Source of the DNA: an uncultured Commensalibacter sp.
GTDB taxonomy: Bacteria; Pseudomonadota; Alphaproteobacteria; Acetobacterales; Acetobacteraceae
Assembly (NCBI GenBank): GCA_946699565.1
Contig: CAMPDW010000008.1
Coordinates: 35,274 to 99,273 of the forward strand
Reading direction: 5' to 3'
DNA length: 64,000 bases
In this document: positions 47,776 to 59,106 of the stretch, piece by piece
Layout of the letters: every line of letters starts with the position of its first letter
Position numbering within the stretch: the stretch's first letter is position 1
Notes under the pieces: generated by a model
Database searches by the model: none
Told to the model about the DNA's origin: nothing
Seen by the model: the letters and a program-made list of their open reading frames with translations, nothing else
Program-made: the position numbers and the translations under genes

Positions 47776-49419
47776 TTAAAGTCTTATTATATGAACTTCA
47801 ATTAATGGTTTTTTATTTAATTTACGCCCTAAAATACGTCGTAAAATTGACTTGGATTTTTCAGTTAAATCCTCGTCATTTAATCTTATTTCTAAAGGCA
47901 ATTGTTCGATAGCGTCAGCAAATTTATCAATAATTACATCGCAATCTTCATACTGATCAAGAAGACCTGGTGCCGTAATATTAGGATCGCTTAAAAGCTC
48001 TCCTTTTTCATCAAGAGCAAAACTTGCAACAATTACACCATTATATAACATACGTCGGCGTGCAGCCAATACATTACCATCGATCGATAAAAGTCTGTTT
48101 CCATCAACTGTCAAACGTCCATATGGTACATTATTTATTATCTTTGTTGGTTCAGGTGCGAGTTGAATAATTTCACCATTTTCAATGATAATAGGTTTAG
48201 CATTACATGCCTTGGCTATTTCAGCCTGTGCATTCAAATGTATCCATTCGCCATGAACAGGAATACCATATTTAGGTTTTACTAATTTATATAATTCTGT
48301 AACTTCATCATGACTAGCATGACCTGAAACATGAACAAGATGATCAAAAGAGGTAATTACTCGAACACCTCGTCGAGCAAGATTGTCCTGAACACGCATA
48401 ATCGCTAATTCATTACCTGGAATAGTACGACTGCTGTAAATCACAGTATCACCCTCACCAAATGAAATATGTTGATGCGTATCATAGGAAATTCGTGTTA
48501 AAGCAGAACGTTCTTCCCCTTGGCTTCCTGTTATAATAAGAACAACATTTTCCTGCTCAATTTCATACATATTTTTTTCTGTATAAAAGGGAGGTATATC
48601 CTTAAAATAGCCATTTTCACGTGCAGCAATTTCAATATTCTGTAAAGAACGACCGATAATTACAACTGGACGATTAGCCTGTTTTGCTGCATAAGCAATG
48701 GTTTCAATTCGCGAAACGTTACTTGCAAAACAGGTAACAGCAACACGACCATTAATACTTGCAATTAAATCAACTAAACTTTTACGAACTGCTCCCTCTG
48801 ATTCTGGAGGACGCTTAACAATAACATTTGTACTATCACAAATCATTGCCAACACACCTTCCTGTCCTATTTTGGCAAATTTTGATAAATCTGTTGGTTT
48901 ACCAATCACAGGTTCAGGATCAAATTTCCAGTCCCCTGTATGCAAAACTGTTCCATAAGGCGTTCGTATAACAACACTTTGTGCTTCTGGAATAGAATGC
49001 GTAACGGGTATAAATTCAAGATCAAATTCACCAATTTTTATGTGATCACCCATCTTGATAAAATGTATTATAACATCGTTAACAAGATTTGCTTCTCGTA
49101 ATTTGCGTCTAATAATAGAAGCAGCAAAAGGAGTAGCATATATAGGACATTCCAACGAATTCCATAAATAAGCAATAGCTCCAATGTGATCCTCATGTGC
49201 ATGCGTTATGACTAATCCCAATAATTTTTTTTTATGACGATTTATAAATTCAGGATCAGGAACAATAATATCTGCCTCTGGCATATCATTACCACTGAAA
49301 CCAATTCCACAATCAAACGCTAACCAAAAACCATTAAGTCGATATAAATTAAAATTCATCCCAATTTCGCCAGTCCCTCCTAAAGGAAGAAAAGCAAAAT
49401 CGTTCCTTAATTCATTCAT
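47776..49419 (-). CDS. rnj: Ribonuclease J
   Basis: Metallo-beta-lactamase/beta-CASP RNase with endo- and 5'-exonuclease activity in RNA decay and rRNA maturation. The 547-residue protein has LPLGGTGEIGMNFNLY at the N-terminus, metal motif H73-A-H75-E-D77-H78 (THAHEDHIGAIAYLW), VIRTPYGTVLHTGDWKFDPEP, the beta-CASP segment and HVSGHASHDEVTELYKLVKPKYGIPVHGEW. Its C-terminal domain is slightly shortened. The gene is between proS and coaX in the same direction. Confidence 0.95.
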   Translation of the reverse strand: MNELRNDFAFLPLGGTGEIGMNFNLYRLNGFWLAFDCGIGFSGNDMPEADIIVPDPEFINRHKKKLLGLVITHAHEDHIGAIAYLWNSLECPIYATPFAASIIRRKLREANLVNDVIIHFIKMGDHIKIGEFDLEFIPVTHSIPEAQSVVIRTPYGTVLHTGDWKFDPEPVIGKPTDLSKFAKIGQEGVLAMICDSTNVIVKRPPESEGAVRKSLVDLIASINGRVAVTCFASNVSRIETIAYAAKQANRPVVIIGRSLQNIEIAARENGYFKDIPPFYTEKNMYEIEQENVVLIITGSQGEERSALTRISYDTHQHISFGEGDTVIYSSRTIPGNELAIMRVQDNLARRGVRVITSFDHLVHVSGHASHDEVTELYKLVKPKYGIPVHGEWIHLNAQAEIAKACNAKPIIIENGEIIQLAPEPTKIINNVPYGRLTVDGNRLLSIDGNVLAARRRMLYNGVIVASFALDEKGELLSDPNITAPGLLDQYEDCDVIIDKFADAIEQLPLEIRLNDEDLTEKSKSILRRILGRKLNKKPLIEVHIIRL

Positions 49420-49449
49420 GTTTTTCCTTTTATAATGATTATTTAATTT

Positions 49450-50214
49450 TTATTTATTACGGTTTGCAAGAAATTTTAATCCTTCTAGTGTTAATTCTAG
49501 ATTTATTTTTTCAAATATATCAGTACCTTCAGCAAGTAACCGTGCCAATCCACCCGTTCCAATTATTTTATTCGGAAAGGTAAATTCTGCTTTAATTCTT
49601 TTAATAATACCCTCTATGAGGCCAATATATCCCCAATATATTCCTGAACGCATAGCTTCAACTGTTTCTTTTCCAATAACTGAAGCTGGTTTTTTAATAC
49701 CAATCTTAGGTAAACATGCTGCTGCCTTATGTAAAGATTCTAACGATAAGATTAACCCTGGGGATATGATTCCTCCACAATAATTTCCATTTTGATCAAT
49801 AACATCAAATGTAGTTGCTGTACCAAGATCAACAATAATTAAGGATCCACCATAAAGTTGATGTGCTGCTAAACCATTTAATAGTCGATCCACCCCAACC
49901 TCTTGAGGATTGTCCGTCAAAATATTAAATCCCCAATCCAAATCAGCAGAAGCTATAATGGGATCAATATTAAACCATTGTCGACATAATAATCTAAGTT
50001 GATATAAGATTGGTGGAACAACTGTTCCTATTATAATTCGTTCTATCCGTTTTAATTGAATACCACGTGCTTGAAATAATATAAGTAAAGTCGCAGCATA
50101 TTCATCAGAAGTTTGATTAGGCACCGTTGCCATACGCCACGTTCCTATCCATTGTTTCCCATCATGAATAGCGAATACAATATTCGTATTTCCTGCATCA
50201 ATTACTAAAAGCAC
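49450..50214 (-). CDS. coaX: Type III pantothenate kinase
   Basis: Phosphorylates pantothenate in CoA synthesis. The 254-residue ASKHA-fold protein opens with [19 protein letters not shown] (phosphate-binding loop), then [57 protein letters not shown] and a [13 protein letters not shown] stretch. Type III enzymes are insensitive to CoA feedback. It lies between birA and rnj with short gaps (12 and 30 bp). Confidence 0.95.
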   Translation of the reverse strand: MLLVIDAGNTNIVFAIHDGKQWIGTWRMATVPNQTSDEYAATLLILFQARGIQLKRIERIIIGTVVPPILYQLRLLCRQWFNIDPIIASADLDWGFNILTDNPQEVGVDRLLNGLAAHQLYGGSLIIVDLGTATTFDVIDQNGNYCGGIISPGLILSLESLHKAAACLPKIGIKKPASVIGKETVEAMRSGIYWGYIGLIEGIIKRIKAEFTFPNKIIGTGGLARLLAEGTDIFEKINLELTLEGLKFLANRNK

Positions 50215-50226
50215 GTTATGATATAC

Positions 50227-50973
50227 CTATGAATTATATAACCAAAAAATTTCACCTGTTGAAAAATGTTTTAACTCTTTTTCTATTTGCAACAATAGTA
50301 AACCATGTTCATCAATACCACAATAATTTCCTTTCCAAACTTTTCCACCTATATGAATTGATAAAGATGAATATAATGGAACACTTTTCTTTAACCAAGC
50401 CTCACGTATAATTGCCTCTTTATGATTTAATAAAGCTCCTGTCCAATATTCAAAAAAGTCAATTATTTTTTTAGATAAAGCATAAGCTGATGGAGGATTT
50501 GGTATAATATCCCTAATACAACCGACTGCTCGATCAATTTGAGGAATAGTTTCGATATTAACACCAAAACCAATTACCAACCACTCTAAATAATTTGATG
50601 TAGAAAGATTACTTTCAACCAAAATACCGGCAATTTTTTTACCTTGATATAATAAATCATTAGGCCATTTAATGATAAGATCCTGACCTGAATGAACAAA
50701 AAATTGTATAGCATCATAAAGTGCAAGGGCAGCGACAAAAGCTATCCAATTATTTTTCAAATTTTTATTTTCAGGCCAATATAATAATGAAAATGCTAAA
50801 TTTCCTTTTTGTTCTATCCATTTTCTTCCACGACTACCTCTCGCTTTTGTTTGAACATCTGCTAAAACAGCCAAATTAGTTTTATGGCCTAATTTAGCTA
50901 TTTCAATACAATAATCATTCGTAGAAGATAACGTGGAATAATGTTCATATTTCCACACTAGCTTATTCGCCAC
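50227..50973 (-). CDS. birA: Biotin-[acetyl-CoA-carboxylase] ligase, without DNA-binding domain
   Basis: Attaches biotin to the biotin carboxyl carrier protein. The 248-residue protein starts directly with the catalytic domain (STLSSTNDYCIEIA, RGSRGRKWIEQKGNLAFSLLYWP, IKWPNDLLYQGKKIAGILVES, VIGFGVNIE) and has a short C-terminal SH3-like part (GKVWKGNYCGIDEHGLLLLQ). There is no N-terminal helix-turn-helix, so it is a group I ligase that does not repress biotin genes. It lies 12 bp after nuoN in the same transcription direction. Confidence 0.94.
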   Translation of the reverse strand: MANKLVWKYEHYSTLSSTNDYCIEIAKLGHKTNLAVLADVQTKARGSRGRKWIEQKGNLAFSLLYWPENKNLKNNWIAFVAALALYDAIQFFVHSGQDLIIKWPNDLLYQGKKIAGILVESNLSTSNYLEWLVIGFGVNIETIPQIDRAVGCIRDIIPNPPSAYALSKKIIDFFEYWTGALLNHKEAIIREAWLKKSVPLYSSLSIHIGGKVWKGNYCGIDEHGLLLLQIEKELKHFSTGEIFWLYNS

Positions 50974-50985
50974 GAATATAACTTT

Positions 50986-52416
50986 CTATGACAAATTAAA
51001 TAGAGATTGAGCTGCAACTTTTCCGACATGTACCATAGGTCCCATAAAAATAATAAATATTACAGTTAATGTTCCCATTCCAAAAGACATGAAAGAAATA
51101 GACAGAGAGCGATGATCCAAACATTCACTTGCTTTATCCATAAAAATAATCTTAACAACTCTGAGATAAAAAAATGCACTGATTACACTAGCGACGATAC
51201 CAACAGTTGCAAGAACATATAAGTGAACTTGTATGACAGCCCAGAAAACCATAAATTTACCAAAGAAACCGGCAAGCGGAGGAACACCAGCCATACTAAA
51301 CATGAAAATGGCCATTGCGACTGCTATACCAGGATCACTTTTACCTAATCCTGCAAGATCATGAATATTTTCAACTATTTTTCCTTTCTTTGTCATTGAT
51401 GTAATTATAGAAAAAGTTCCAACATTCATAAATAAATAAGTAGTTAAATAAATAATTGTCCCCAATACACCGTTTGTTGTACCAGCTGCCAAACCAACCA
51501 TCGCATAACCCATATGGGCTATAGATGAATAAGCCATCATCCGTTTAATATTTGTTTGTGAAACTGCCCCTACACTACCAATAACAATTGAAAGTAAAGT
51601 TATAACTTCAATTAAAAATTGCCATTGATATGATAAGCTACCAAATGGACCAGACATTAAACGCAAAAATAAAGCAAATGCCGCAAATTTGGGAGAAGTT
51701 GAGAGAAAAGTAGTAACAGGTGTTGGAGCACCCTGATAAACATCAGGTGTCCACATATGGAAAGGTACAGCGGAAATTTTAAAACAAATCCCAACTAATA
51801 CAAAGACTAAACCAATGACAAACTCCATGTTAGTATAATTAGTTGAAACAATTGCCTTATGAATATTATCATATTCCATCGCTCCCGTTGAACCATACAA
51901 CATTGAAATACCATATAAAAGTATAGCGGAAGCAATTGATCCTAATATAAAATATTTTATACCAGATTCAGCTGATAATAAATTATTCCTATCAATTGCA
52001 CAAAGAATGTAAAGAGACAGAGACGATAATTCCAAACCTAAATACAAACTCATCAAATTATTTGATGAAACCATAATCATTGCACCAACCGTTGAAAATG
52101 TGATTAACGCAATAAATTCAAAATAGGTTGTTTTATTTTTTTTATTAAAATCTAATGACAAAATAATCGTTAATAATCCAGCAATAAGGATTAATAATTT
52201 CATATAACGGGAAAACTCATCATTAACAAATAAACCATAATAAGCTAACCCATTGACATTTGTTAAAGTTAAAAATCCAGCAGCAATAAAAATTGCCGTT
52301 AAAAAAATAGCTGATGAAAAAAAAGAATTTTTCTTTTTTTGCATCGCACCAACAAGAAGAATAATAAGACCACCAATGGTCAATACAATTTCTGGAATAG
52401 CAAGCGTCCAATTCAT
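50986..52416 (-). CDS. nuoN: NADH-quinone oxidoreductase subunit N
   Basis: Proton-pumping membrane subunit of complex I. The 476-residue protein has about 14 membrane helices and NuoN marks: FFLRVVKIIFMD near the end, SLYLGLELSSLSLYILCAIDRNNLLSAESGIKYFILGSIASAILLYG, ICFKISAVPFHMWTPDVYQGAPTPVTTF with the key Lys and Pro residues, and AYSSIAHMGYAMVGLAAG. The ATG is preceded by AGGATAAAT. It begins only 26 bp after nuoL, so nuoM, usually placed between, is missing. Confidence 0.96.
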   Translation of the reverse strand: MNWTLAIPEIVLTIGGLIILLVGAMQKKKNSFFSSAIFLTAIFIAAGFLTLTNVNGLAYYGLFVNDEFSRYMKLLILIAGLLTIILSLDFNKKNKTTYFEFIALITFSTVGAMIMVSSNNLMSLYLGLELSSLSLYILCAIDRNNLLSAESGIKYFILGSIASAILLYGISMLYGSTGAMEYDNIHKAIVSTNYTNMEFVIGLVFVLVGICFKISAVPFHMWTPDVYQGAPTPVTTFLSTSPKFAAFALFLRLMSGPFGSLSYQWQFLIEVITLLSIVIGSVGAVSQTNIKRMMAYSSIAHMGYAMVGLAAGTTNGVLGTIIYLTTYLFMNVGTFSIITSMTKKGKIVENIHDLAGLGKSDPGIAVAMAIFMFSMAGVPPLAGFFGKFMVFWAVIQVHLYVLATVGIVASVISAFFYLRVVKIIFMDKASECLDHRSLSISFMSFGMGTLTVIFIIFMGPMVHVGKVAAQSLFNLS

Positions 52417-52442
52417 CGGATTTATCCTGACTTAACTTATTA

Positions 52443-54380
52443 TCACTGATAGATCAGGAAAGCGGCAATAATAACCACCAACCCAATTGCCATGGTAAAG
52501 GCATATAAAGCAAAAGAACCATTTTGAACCCAAGAAATTCCTTTGGCTGAACGATTCGTAAAATTTGCTAAAATAACAGGTATCTCTTGAATAATTTCTT
52601 TTTCCCCTATTTTCCATAAAGCTTGAGATAAGGCTGCATACGGACGAACAAAAATGACATTATAAAATTTATCAAAATACCACGCATTTAATAAAAAGCG
52701 ATAAAGTCCACTTAATGAATTCGCCAAAAAAGACGGGATTTTCGGATTTACACTGTAACATAAATAAGCAAGAATAATTCCTAAAATTCCTAAAATTAAT
52801 GGCATTTTTGCAATTAATAAAGGTGTATGATGAACTATTGCCATATGAAGGTTATCTGTTTCATTGATGAGTGAATTACCCCAAAAAATATTCTGTTGAG
52901 AACCAATATAATAAGGGAATAAAAGAATACCACCAATTACAGAAGCTACTCCAAGAAAAATCATAGGTAAACTCATTGAAAATGGTGCTTCTTTAGCATA
53001 ATCATATATTTCCTGTTTCTTTGGCTTTCCATGAAAAACAAGGAATAACATTCGCCAACTATATAGACTTGTAAGAAAGGCCGTAAAAAGTAAAATGCCC
53101 CAAGCAAAATAACCTAAAGTTGAATGATTTAACCATACAGCCTCGAAAATTGCATCTTTTGACCAGTATCCTGCAAATGGAAAAATACCACCCAAGGCCA
53201 AACATCCAATCCACATCAAGATACAAGTAATCGGTAATTTTTTAAATAATCCTCCCATTTTGAACATATTCTGTTCATCATGAAGAGCTACAATAACTGA
53301 TCCTGCACCCAAAAATAACAAAGCTTTAAAAAAAGCATGTGTTGTTAAATGAAATATCGCAATCTGATAAGTACCGACACCAACTGCAACAAACATATAT
53401 CCTAATTGAGAACAGGTAGAATAAGCAATGGACTTCTTAATATCAGACTGGGTTAAAGCCACTGTTCCAGCAAACAAAGCTGTTACAGCACCAATAATGA
53501 CAATAAATATTTTCGTATAAGGGGCCAATTCTATTAATGGAGACATTCTTACCATTAAAAAAACACCAGCTGTCACCATCGTTGCAGCATGAATTAAAGC
53601 AGAAACAGGGGTTGGTCCTTCCATAGCATCCGGCAACCAAACATGGAAAAATAATTGAGCTGATTTACCCATAGCTCCAATAAATAACAAGAATGCTATA
53701 AATTCATAAATTTTGAAATCAAATCCCATTAAATAATAATGTATTGAGGCTATATCAGGTAATTTATGGAATATATCGCTATAAAAAACTGATCCCGTTA
53801 CTATAAATAATAAACTTATTCCGACAAGAAAAAATAAATCCGCAATTCTATTTATAACAAAAGCCTTAATTGCAGCAGTAATAGCAGCGGGTCGAGTGTA
53901 CCAATAACCAATCAATAAATAACTACATAACCCAACACCTTCCCAACCAAAAAATAATTGTACAAGGTTATTAGATGTAATCAAAGCAATCATACTGAAT
54001 GTGAATAAAGACAGATAGGCAAAGAAACGATAAGTTGGCATAGTGTCATGAAACATATATCCAATACTATAGATATGAATTAACAATGAAATACTCACTA
54101 CCATTGTTAACATAGCAACAGACAGACTATCTAATTTTAAATTCCAATTAATATGAACATTACCTGCATTAATCCATTCCATAAAATGAACAACTTCACT
54201 ATCCATATGGTTCGCAAAAAACTGCCATGTTACAATACATGCACACACCATAGAAAGTGTCATCCCTAATATAGAAATAAATTTAGCAAATGAATCCCCG
54301 ATTATTCTTCCCAACAAACCAGCACATAAAAAACCAGCCAACGGTGAAATAACAGCTGTAATAAATAACGATGATGTCAT
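52443..54380 (-). CDS. nuoL: NADH-quinone oxidoreductase subunit L
   Basis: Largest antiporter-like subunit of complex I, which carries the long lateral helix. The 645-residue protein is full length. It has FFAYLSLFTFSMIALITSNNLVQLFFGWEGVGLCSYLLIGYWY, FVINRIADLFFLVG, FFHVWLPDAMEGPTPVSALIHAATMVTAGVFLMVR and AYSTCSQLGYMFVAVG, plus the C-terminal extension that forms the lateral arm (about 560-645, ending in AAFLIYQ). It is therefore a genuine NuoL and not a NuoM or an L/M fusion. It is 4 bp after nuoK. Confidence 0.96.
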   Translation of the reverse strand: MTSSLFITAVISPLAGFLCAGLLGRIIGDSFAKFISILGMTLSMVCACIVTWQFFANHMDSEVVHFMEWINAGNVHINWNLKLDSLSVAMLTMVVSISLLIHIYSIGYMFHDTMPTYRFFAYLSLFTFSMIALITSNNLVQLFFGWEGVGLCSYLLIGYWYTRPAAITAAIKAFVINRIADLFFLVGISLLFIVTGSVFYSDIFHKLPDIASIHYYLMGFDFKIYEFIAFLLFIGAMGKSAQLFFHVWLPDAMEGPTPVSALIHAATMVTAGVFLMVRMSPLIELAPYTKIFIVIIGAVTALFAGTVALTQSDIKKSIAYSTCSQLGYMFVAVGVGTYQIAIFHLTTHAFFKALLFLGAGSVIVALHDEQNMFKMGGLFKKLPITCILMWIGCLALGGIFPFAGYWSKDAIFEAVWLNHSTLGYFAWGILLFTAFLTSLYSWRMLFLVFHGKPKKQEIYDYAKEAPFSMSLPMIFLGVASVIGGILLFPYYIGSQQNIFWGNSLINETDNLHMAIVHHTPLLIAKMPLILGILGIILAYLCYSVNPKIPSFLANSLSGLYRFLLNAWYFDKFYNVIFVRPYAALSQALWKIGEKEIIQEIPVILANFTNRSAKGISWVQNGSFALYAFTMAIGLVVIIAAFLIYQ

Positions 54381-54384
54381 TTTA

Positions 54385-54705
54385 TTATCCCTTCATCACC
54401 ATCGTATCTTGCACTTCTACAGACCGACGATTACGGTAAAATACCATGATAATAGCAAGCCCAATTGCTGTTTCAGCAGCGGCAACCGTTAAGCTAAACA
54501 TAACCATAATTTGACCCGTCAAATTACCAAAAGTCGAAGAAAAAGCAATTAAATTTAAATTAGCTGATAACAGCATTAATTCAATTGACATAAGAATAAC
54601 AATTAAATTTTTTCGATTTGCAAAAACACCAAAAAGTCCAATTGTAAATAAAATACCGCTTACAATTATATAGGAAGCAACCCCTACTGTATCAAAAATA
54701 TTCAT
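54385..54705 (-). CDS. nuoK: NADH-quinone oxidoreductase subunit K
   Basis: Small three-helix membrane subunit of complex I (homologue of mitochondrial ND4L). The 106-residue protein has the conserved helix-2 glutamate in [22 protein letters not shown] and the glutamate in helix 3 ([18 protein letters not shown]), both part of the proton path. Its start overlaps nuoJ by 4 bp. Confidence 0.95.
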   Translation of the reverse strand: MNIFDTVGVASYIIVSGILFTIGLFGVFANRKNLIVILMSIELMLLSANLNLIAFSSTFGNLTGQIMVMFSLTVAAAETAIGLAIIMVFYRNRRSVEVQDTMVMKG

Positions 54706-55436
54706 TTTATTTGCTCCCTTTGCTGTCTTTTCTCTGTAATATCTGATTTATCACCAGGTTTAGGACCAAAAGAATCTTCTTGTGTTACACCATAATAAGT
54801 TTCTTTGGGACGAATAAAACCACCGATATCCTTAATACTTTTATTTAAAGGAACATCATGCACTTCCAAACTTTGATTTGGCTCACGTCTATGTTGTTTG
54901 GCAATATTTTGCCGACGATTATTGGGGTTTTTATGTAAAGTTAATACAATTGCACCAATCATTGCTACAAGAAGAATTAAACCACAAATTTGGAATAAAA
55001 GAACGTAATGTGTATAAAGAATATTTCCCAAAGCTTTTGTATTTGAGATATGTTGTAAAGGTGAATTACTAAATTGATTTATTATTTTTGGATCAACCTT
55101 CCAATGAATAGCAATTAAAATAAATTCGATTATTAAAATAAAAGCAATGACACATCCAACAGGCATATAACGTTGAACGCCTTCTTTTAATTGCACAAGT
55201 TCGGTTTGCATTGTCATCACGATAAACATGAACAAAACCATAACCGCACCAGCATATATAGCAACCAGTAATACAGCTAGAAATTCTGCACCCGCCAACA
55301 TAAATAAACCTGCAGCATTACAAAATGCCAAAATAAGAAATAAAGCCGCATGCACTGAATTACGAACAGAAACAACCATTATTGCTGATAAAAGCAAAAT
55401 TATTGCAAAAATATAGAAAAGAATAATCGGTGTCAT
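54702..55436 (-). CDS. nuoJ: NADH-quinone oxidoreductase subunit J
   Basis: Five-helix membrane subunit of complex I. The 244-residue protein has [32 protein letters not shown], then a [14 protein letters not shown] segment with the pi-bulge helix, and [13 protein letters not shown] as the last helix. About 75 charged residues follow that helix ([20 protein letters not shown] to the end), a longer cytoplasmic tail than in E. coli. It overlaps nuoK by 4 bp; 74 bp of non-coding DNA separate it from nuoI. Confidence 0.93.
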   Translation of the reverse strand: MTPIILFYIFAIILLLSAIMVVSVRNSVHAALFLILAFCNAAGLFMLAGAEFLAVLLVAIYAGAVMVLFMFIVMTMQTELVQLKEGVQRYMPVGCVIAFILIIEFILIAIHWKVDPKIINQFSNSPLQHISNTKALGNILYTHYVLLFQICGLILLVAMIGAIVLTLHKNPNNRRQNIAKQHRREPNQSLEVHDVPLNKSIKDIGGFIRPKETYYGVTQEDSFGPKPGDKSDITEKRQQREQIK

Positions 55437-55510
55437 TATCCTATTCCTTGATATAGGGCGATAAAGCCTAATTTAATTATAATTTTTTTCATCTTGAATG
55501 TTTTCCTGCC

Positions 55511-55999
55511 TCAGCGATAGGGAGCATCCTGCTCTATACGTAATGCCAAAGCACTTTCCCATTGATCTCCATTAGCCAATAATTTACTTTTATTATAAAT
55601 CAACTCTTCTCGAGTTTCCGTTGCAAATTCATAATTAGGTCCTTGAACAATCGCATCAACCGGACAAGCTTCCTGACATAATCCGCAATAAATACATTTT
55701 GTCATATCAATATCATATCGTGTTGTCCGTCTTGAACCATCAGCACGTTCTTCAGCTTCAATTGTTATAGCTTCCGCTGGACATGTACTTTCACATAATT
55801 TACAAGCAATACACCGTTCTTCTCCATTCGCGTATCGACGTAAAGCATGCTCTCCCCTGAAACGTGGTGAAAGAGGACTTTTTTCATAAGGATAATTAAT
55901 TGTTGCTTTTGATTTAAAGAAATAACTCAATGTTATGCCTAGGCCGGCCAATAATTCTGATAATAAGAATGACCGAGCTATCCTATCAATAAATCCCAT
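55511..55999 (-). CDS. nuoI: NADH-quinone oxidoreductase subunit I
   Basis: Carries clusters N6a and N6b that pass electrons towards NuoB. The 162-residue protein has two 4Fe-4S motifs: [12 protein letters not shown] and [12 protein letters not shown], each followed by the proline of the partner cluster. [20 protein letters not shown] precedes them, as in alphaproteobacterial and mitochondrial (TYKY/NDUFS8) proteins. It directly abuts nuoH. Confidence 0.96.
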   Translation of the reverse strand: MGFIDRIARSFLLSELLAGLGITLSYFFKSKATINYPYEKSPLSPRFRGEHALRRYANGEERCIACKLCESTCPAEAITIEAEERADGSRRTTRYDIDMTKCIYCGLCQEACPVDAIVQGPNYEFATETREELIYNKSKLLANGDQWESALALRIEQDAPYR

Positions 56000-57025
56000 T
56001 TAACCAGCCCCCCCATAAATTCCTATCCCTGTAGACATAAGAAAACCTGCTGTAAGAACAACCCATATTAACGAAAATGGCAAAAAAATTTTCCAACCCA
56101 GCCGCATTAATTGATCGTAACGGTATCTAGGAAATGCACTTCTTACCCAAATAAAACAAAATAAACAAAAAAGAATTTTTATAATTAACCAAAAAGGTGC
56201 AGGTATCCATGTAAAAGGCACATAATCCAAAGGTGGTAACCATCCTCCCAAAAATAAAATACTTATAATAGCAGACATTAAAATCATGTTTCCATATTCA
56301 GCCAAGAAAAATAACCCGAATGCCATAGATGAATATTCAACAAAAAAACCCGCCACCAATTCACTTTCACCTACAGCAAAATCAAAAGGAGGTCGATTTG
56401 TTTCTGCTAAACATGAGATAAAGAAAATGATAAACATTGGAAACATAGGTAGAAAAAACCAAATACGACGTTGCGCCAATACAATATCATTAAGGTTCGC
56501 ACTTCCCACCAATAATAAAATAGATACGATGATTAATCCAATTGAAACTTCATAGGAAATCATTTGCGCAGTTGCACGCATTGCTCCTAATAATGAATAT
56601 TTAGAATTCGATGCCCATCCTGCTAATAAAGTTCCGTACACACCTAAAGATGATATAGCCAATAAATAAAGAATTCCAATATTTAAATTTGCTACTGCCC
56701 ATCCATTATTTACAGGGATAACCGCCCATGCAATCAAAGATAATGTGAACACTAAAATTGGTGCTATAAAAAACAAAACACGATTTGCCTTTGCTGGAAT
56801 AACTGTTTCCTTGAAAATCATTTTTACAGCATCAGCAAAAGGTTGCATTAATCCAAAAGGTCCTACAACATTCGGACCTTTCCGCAACATAATTGCAGCT
56901 AATACTTTACGTTCTAACCAAGTTAAATAGGCAATGCCAACGAGGACGGGCACTAAAAGTGCTAAAGTTTTTAAAACAATTAATACTATTGAACCCGCAA
57001 GAGTATGAAAAAAGAAATGTTCCAT
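56000..57025 (-). CDS. nuoH: NADH-quinone oxidoreductase subunit H
   Basis: Membrane subunit (ND1 homologue) that forms the quinone cavity with NuoB and NuoD. The 341-residue protein has eight helices and conserved loops: [68 protein letters not shown] and [29 protein letters not shown] with its row of glutamates. The gene abuts nuoI and follows nuoG by 5 bp. Confidence 0.97.
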   Translation of the reverse strand: MEHFFFHTLAGSIVLIVLKTLALLVPVLVGIAYLTWLERKVLAAIMLRKGPNVVGPFGLMQPFADAVKMIFKETVIPAKANRVLFFIAPILVFTLSLIAWAVIPVNNGWAVANLNIGILYLLAISSLGVYGTLLAGWASNSKYSLLGAMRATAQMISYEVSIGLIIVSILLLVGSANLNDIVLAQRRIWFFLPMFPMFIIFFISCLAETNRPPFDFAVGESELVAGFFVEYSSMAFGLFFLAEYGNMILMSAIISILFLGGWLPPLDYVPFTWIPAPFWLIIKILFCLFCFIWVRSAFPRYRYDQLMRLGWKIFLPFSLIWVVLTAGFLMSTGIGIYGGAG

Positions 57026-57030
57026 TAACT

Positions 57031-59097
57031 TTACTCCGCTGCTTTTGTCGTTAAATTAGCATGACGTGCTTTTGAACATTCCTGCATTGTTAAGCTTGCT
57101 CGACTAATAGAATTAGTTAAGAAATAATCTGAGATAATCGATCTTAAAGGTTGTTTTTTAATATTTTTTTCTGAATTTTTTATGGAAGAACACATTTTAT
57201 TTTTATCAACTCCCATACTTTTAAATACAGGATAGGTTTTAGCAAGACAACCCCTTAACTCATAGATATTAGTATATGGAAGTTCAATATTCATTGATTG
57301 AGCAATTAAACTTATAATCTGCCAATCTTCTTTGGCATCACCTGGAGGGAAAACAGCTCTAAAACTTCTTTGAATCCTTCCTTCTGTATTCACATAAGTA
57401 CCTGATTTTTCAGTATAAGTCGCACCAGGTAAAATTATATCCGCTCTTTCCGCTGAACGATCACCATGATGTCCTTGATAAATAACAAAACAATCAGCAC
57501 TTAATTGAGTAAGATCAATTTCATCAGCGTCCAATAACCATAAAAGATCTATATTACCTTTTTCCAGCATTGAAATTGTGTCCAAAGATTTGTTTTTAGG
57601 ATAAAATTCTATATCTAAACCACCCACTCGAGAAGCTGCATGATGAAGAATATTAAATCCATTCCAGTCGTCAGAAATGGCACCAATTTTTTGGGCTAAC
57701 GCTAAAGTTTTTTCAAAAATGATCTTAGCATCATTACGTATCAGTGCTCCATGACCCAAAATAATCATTGGTTTTTTAGCATTATTAAGGGTTTCATTAA
57801 ATAATAATTTATTTTGCAATAAATCATGAATAAGAGTTGGATCATCACCTAAATTATCAACTTTATAAGTTAGATTATCCAAAAATTCGCCAATAAATGC
57901 TATAGGAAATTGTTCTGTTAAAGATAACCATCTTTTACGAATACGTGCATTTAAAACTGGAGATTCTTGTCGTGGGAAAGAACCAATAATTAATAGTGCA
58001 TCTGCTTCATCAATACCATTTAAGGTACTATTAAATACATAATGACCGCGATAAGAGGTATCATAATAAGCACTATCTTGACGGCAATCTAAATTGTCAG
58101 AACCCAATTTGTTTATAAGATTTTTAAGAGCAAACATACTCTCAACATCACATAAATTACCAGCAATAGCACCTATACGTTCTTTTTTACTTGACTTCAA
58201 TTTATCTACAACAAACTGAAGAGCATCATCCCAATTACTTTCTACAAGTTTACCATTTTGGCGTATCCATGGGCGATCAAGACGCCGGCGTTTTAAACCA
58301 TCTAATGAAAAACGCCCTTTATCAGAAAGCCAAAATTCATTAACATCATCATTTCTTCGGGGTAAAATACGCAACACTTCACTACCACGAACTTGCAAGG
58401 TAATATTTGTTCCTAAAGCATCGACAACGTCAATAGAATCAGTATTCTTTAATTCCCATGAACGAAAGCGAAAAGCTGTTGGCTTTGCTGTTAATGCGCC
58501 AACTGGACAAACATCAATTAAATTTCCAGAAAGTTCAGAATAAATTGCTTGCTCCAAATAAGGTGTTATCTCAAGATTGGTTCCTCGATAAATCCCACCA
58601 AGTTCAGCAGTGCCAGCAATTTCATTCATAAACCGAACACAACGCGTACATTGAATACAACGTGTCATGACAGTACGAACCAATGGACCCAAATATTTAT
58701 CCGTGACTGCCCTTTTTTTATCTCTAAAACGGGAGCAATCTCGACCATAACCCAGAGTTTGGTCCTGTAAATCACATTCGCCACCCTGATCACAAATTGG
58801 ACAATCTAATGGATGATTAATAAGTAATAACTCAATCGTACTTCGACGGGCAGCTCTGACCATTTCTGAATCAGTCCGGATTTCTATACCATTCATAACA
58901 GGTTGCGTACAGGATGAAACCAAAGGTTTACGAGAACCCACAACTTCAACCATGCACATTCTACAATTTCCTGCAACGGATAATTTCTCATGATAACAAA
59001 AACGAGGAATTTCTTTTCCAGCCTTTTCACAAGCTTGTAAGACAGACGAACCATTGGGAACATCCACTGGAATACCATCAACGATAACTTTTACCAT
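57031..59097 (-). CDS. nuoG: NADH-quinone oxidoreductase subunit G
   Basis: Large iron-sulphur subunit of the peripheral arm. The 688-residue protein has the N-terminal 2Fe-2S ferredoxin domain ([19 protein letters not shown]), the [19 protein letters not shown] motif with the His ligand of N5, and N4 ligands [11 protein letters not shown] molybdopterin-oxidoreductase-like domain (about 220-620) follows, with [12 protein letters not shown] and [37 protein letters not shown]. The extra N7 cluster cysteines of E. coli are not seen, as in mitochondrial-type NuoG. Confidence 0.95.
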   Translation of the reverse strand: MVKVIVDGIPVDVPNGSSVLQACEKAGKEIPRFCYHEKLSVAGNCRMCMVEVVGSRKPLVSSCTQPVMNGIEIRTDSEMVRAARRSTIELLLINHPLDCPICDQGGECDLQDQTLGYGRDCSRFRDKKRAVTDKYLGPLVRTVMTRCIQCTRCVRFMNEIAGTAELGGIYRGTNLEITPYLEQAIYSELSGNLIDVCPVGALTAKPTAFRFRSWELKNTDSIDVVDALGTNITLQVRGSEVLRILPRRNDDVNEFWLSDKGRFSLDGLKRRRLDRPWIRQNGKLVESNWDDALQFVVDKLKSSKKERIGAIAGNLCDVESMFALKNLINKLGSDNLDCRQDSAYYDTSYRGHYVFNSTLNGIDEADALLIIGSFPRQESPVLNARIRKRWLSLTEQFPIAFIGEFLDNLTYKVDNLGDDPTLIHDLLQNKLLFNETLNNAKKPMIILGHGALIRNDAKIIFEKTLALAQKIGAISDDWNGFNILHHAASRVGGLDIEFYPKNKSLDTISMLEKGNIDLLWLLDADEIDLTQLSADCFVIYQGHHGDRSAERADIILPGATYTEKSGTYVNTEGRIQRSFRAVFPPGDAKEDWQIISLIAQSMNIELPYTNIYELRGCLAKTYPVFKSMGVDKNKMCSSIKNSEKNIKKQPLRSIISDYFLTNSISRASLTMQECSKARHANLTTKAAE

Positions 59098-59106
59098 AAT
59101 TTCTTC

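Noticed and set aside
52443-54380. Possible NuoL/NuoM fusion that would explain the missing nuoM
   Set aside because: Length 645 with one set of antiporter helices plus the lateral arm is exactly NuoL; there is no room for NuoM.
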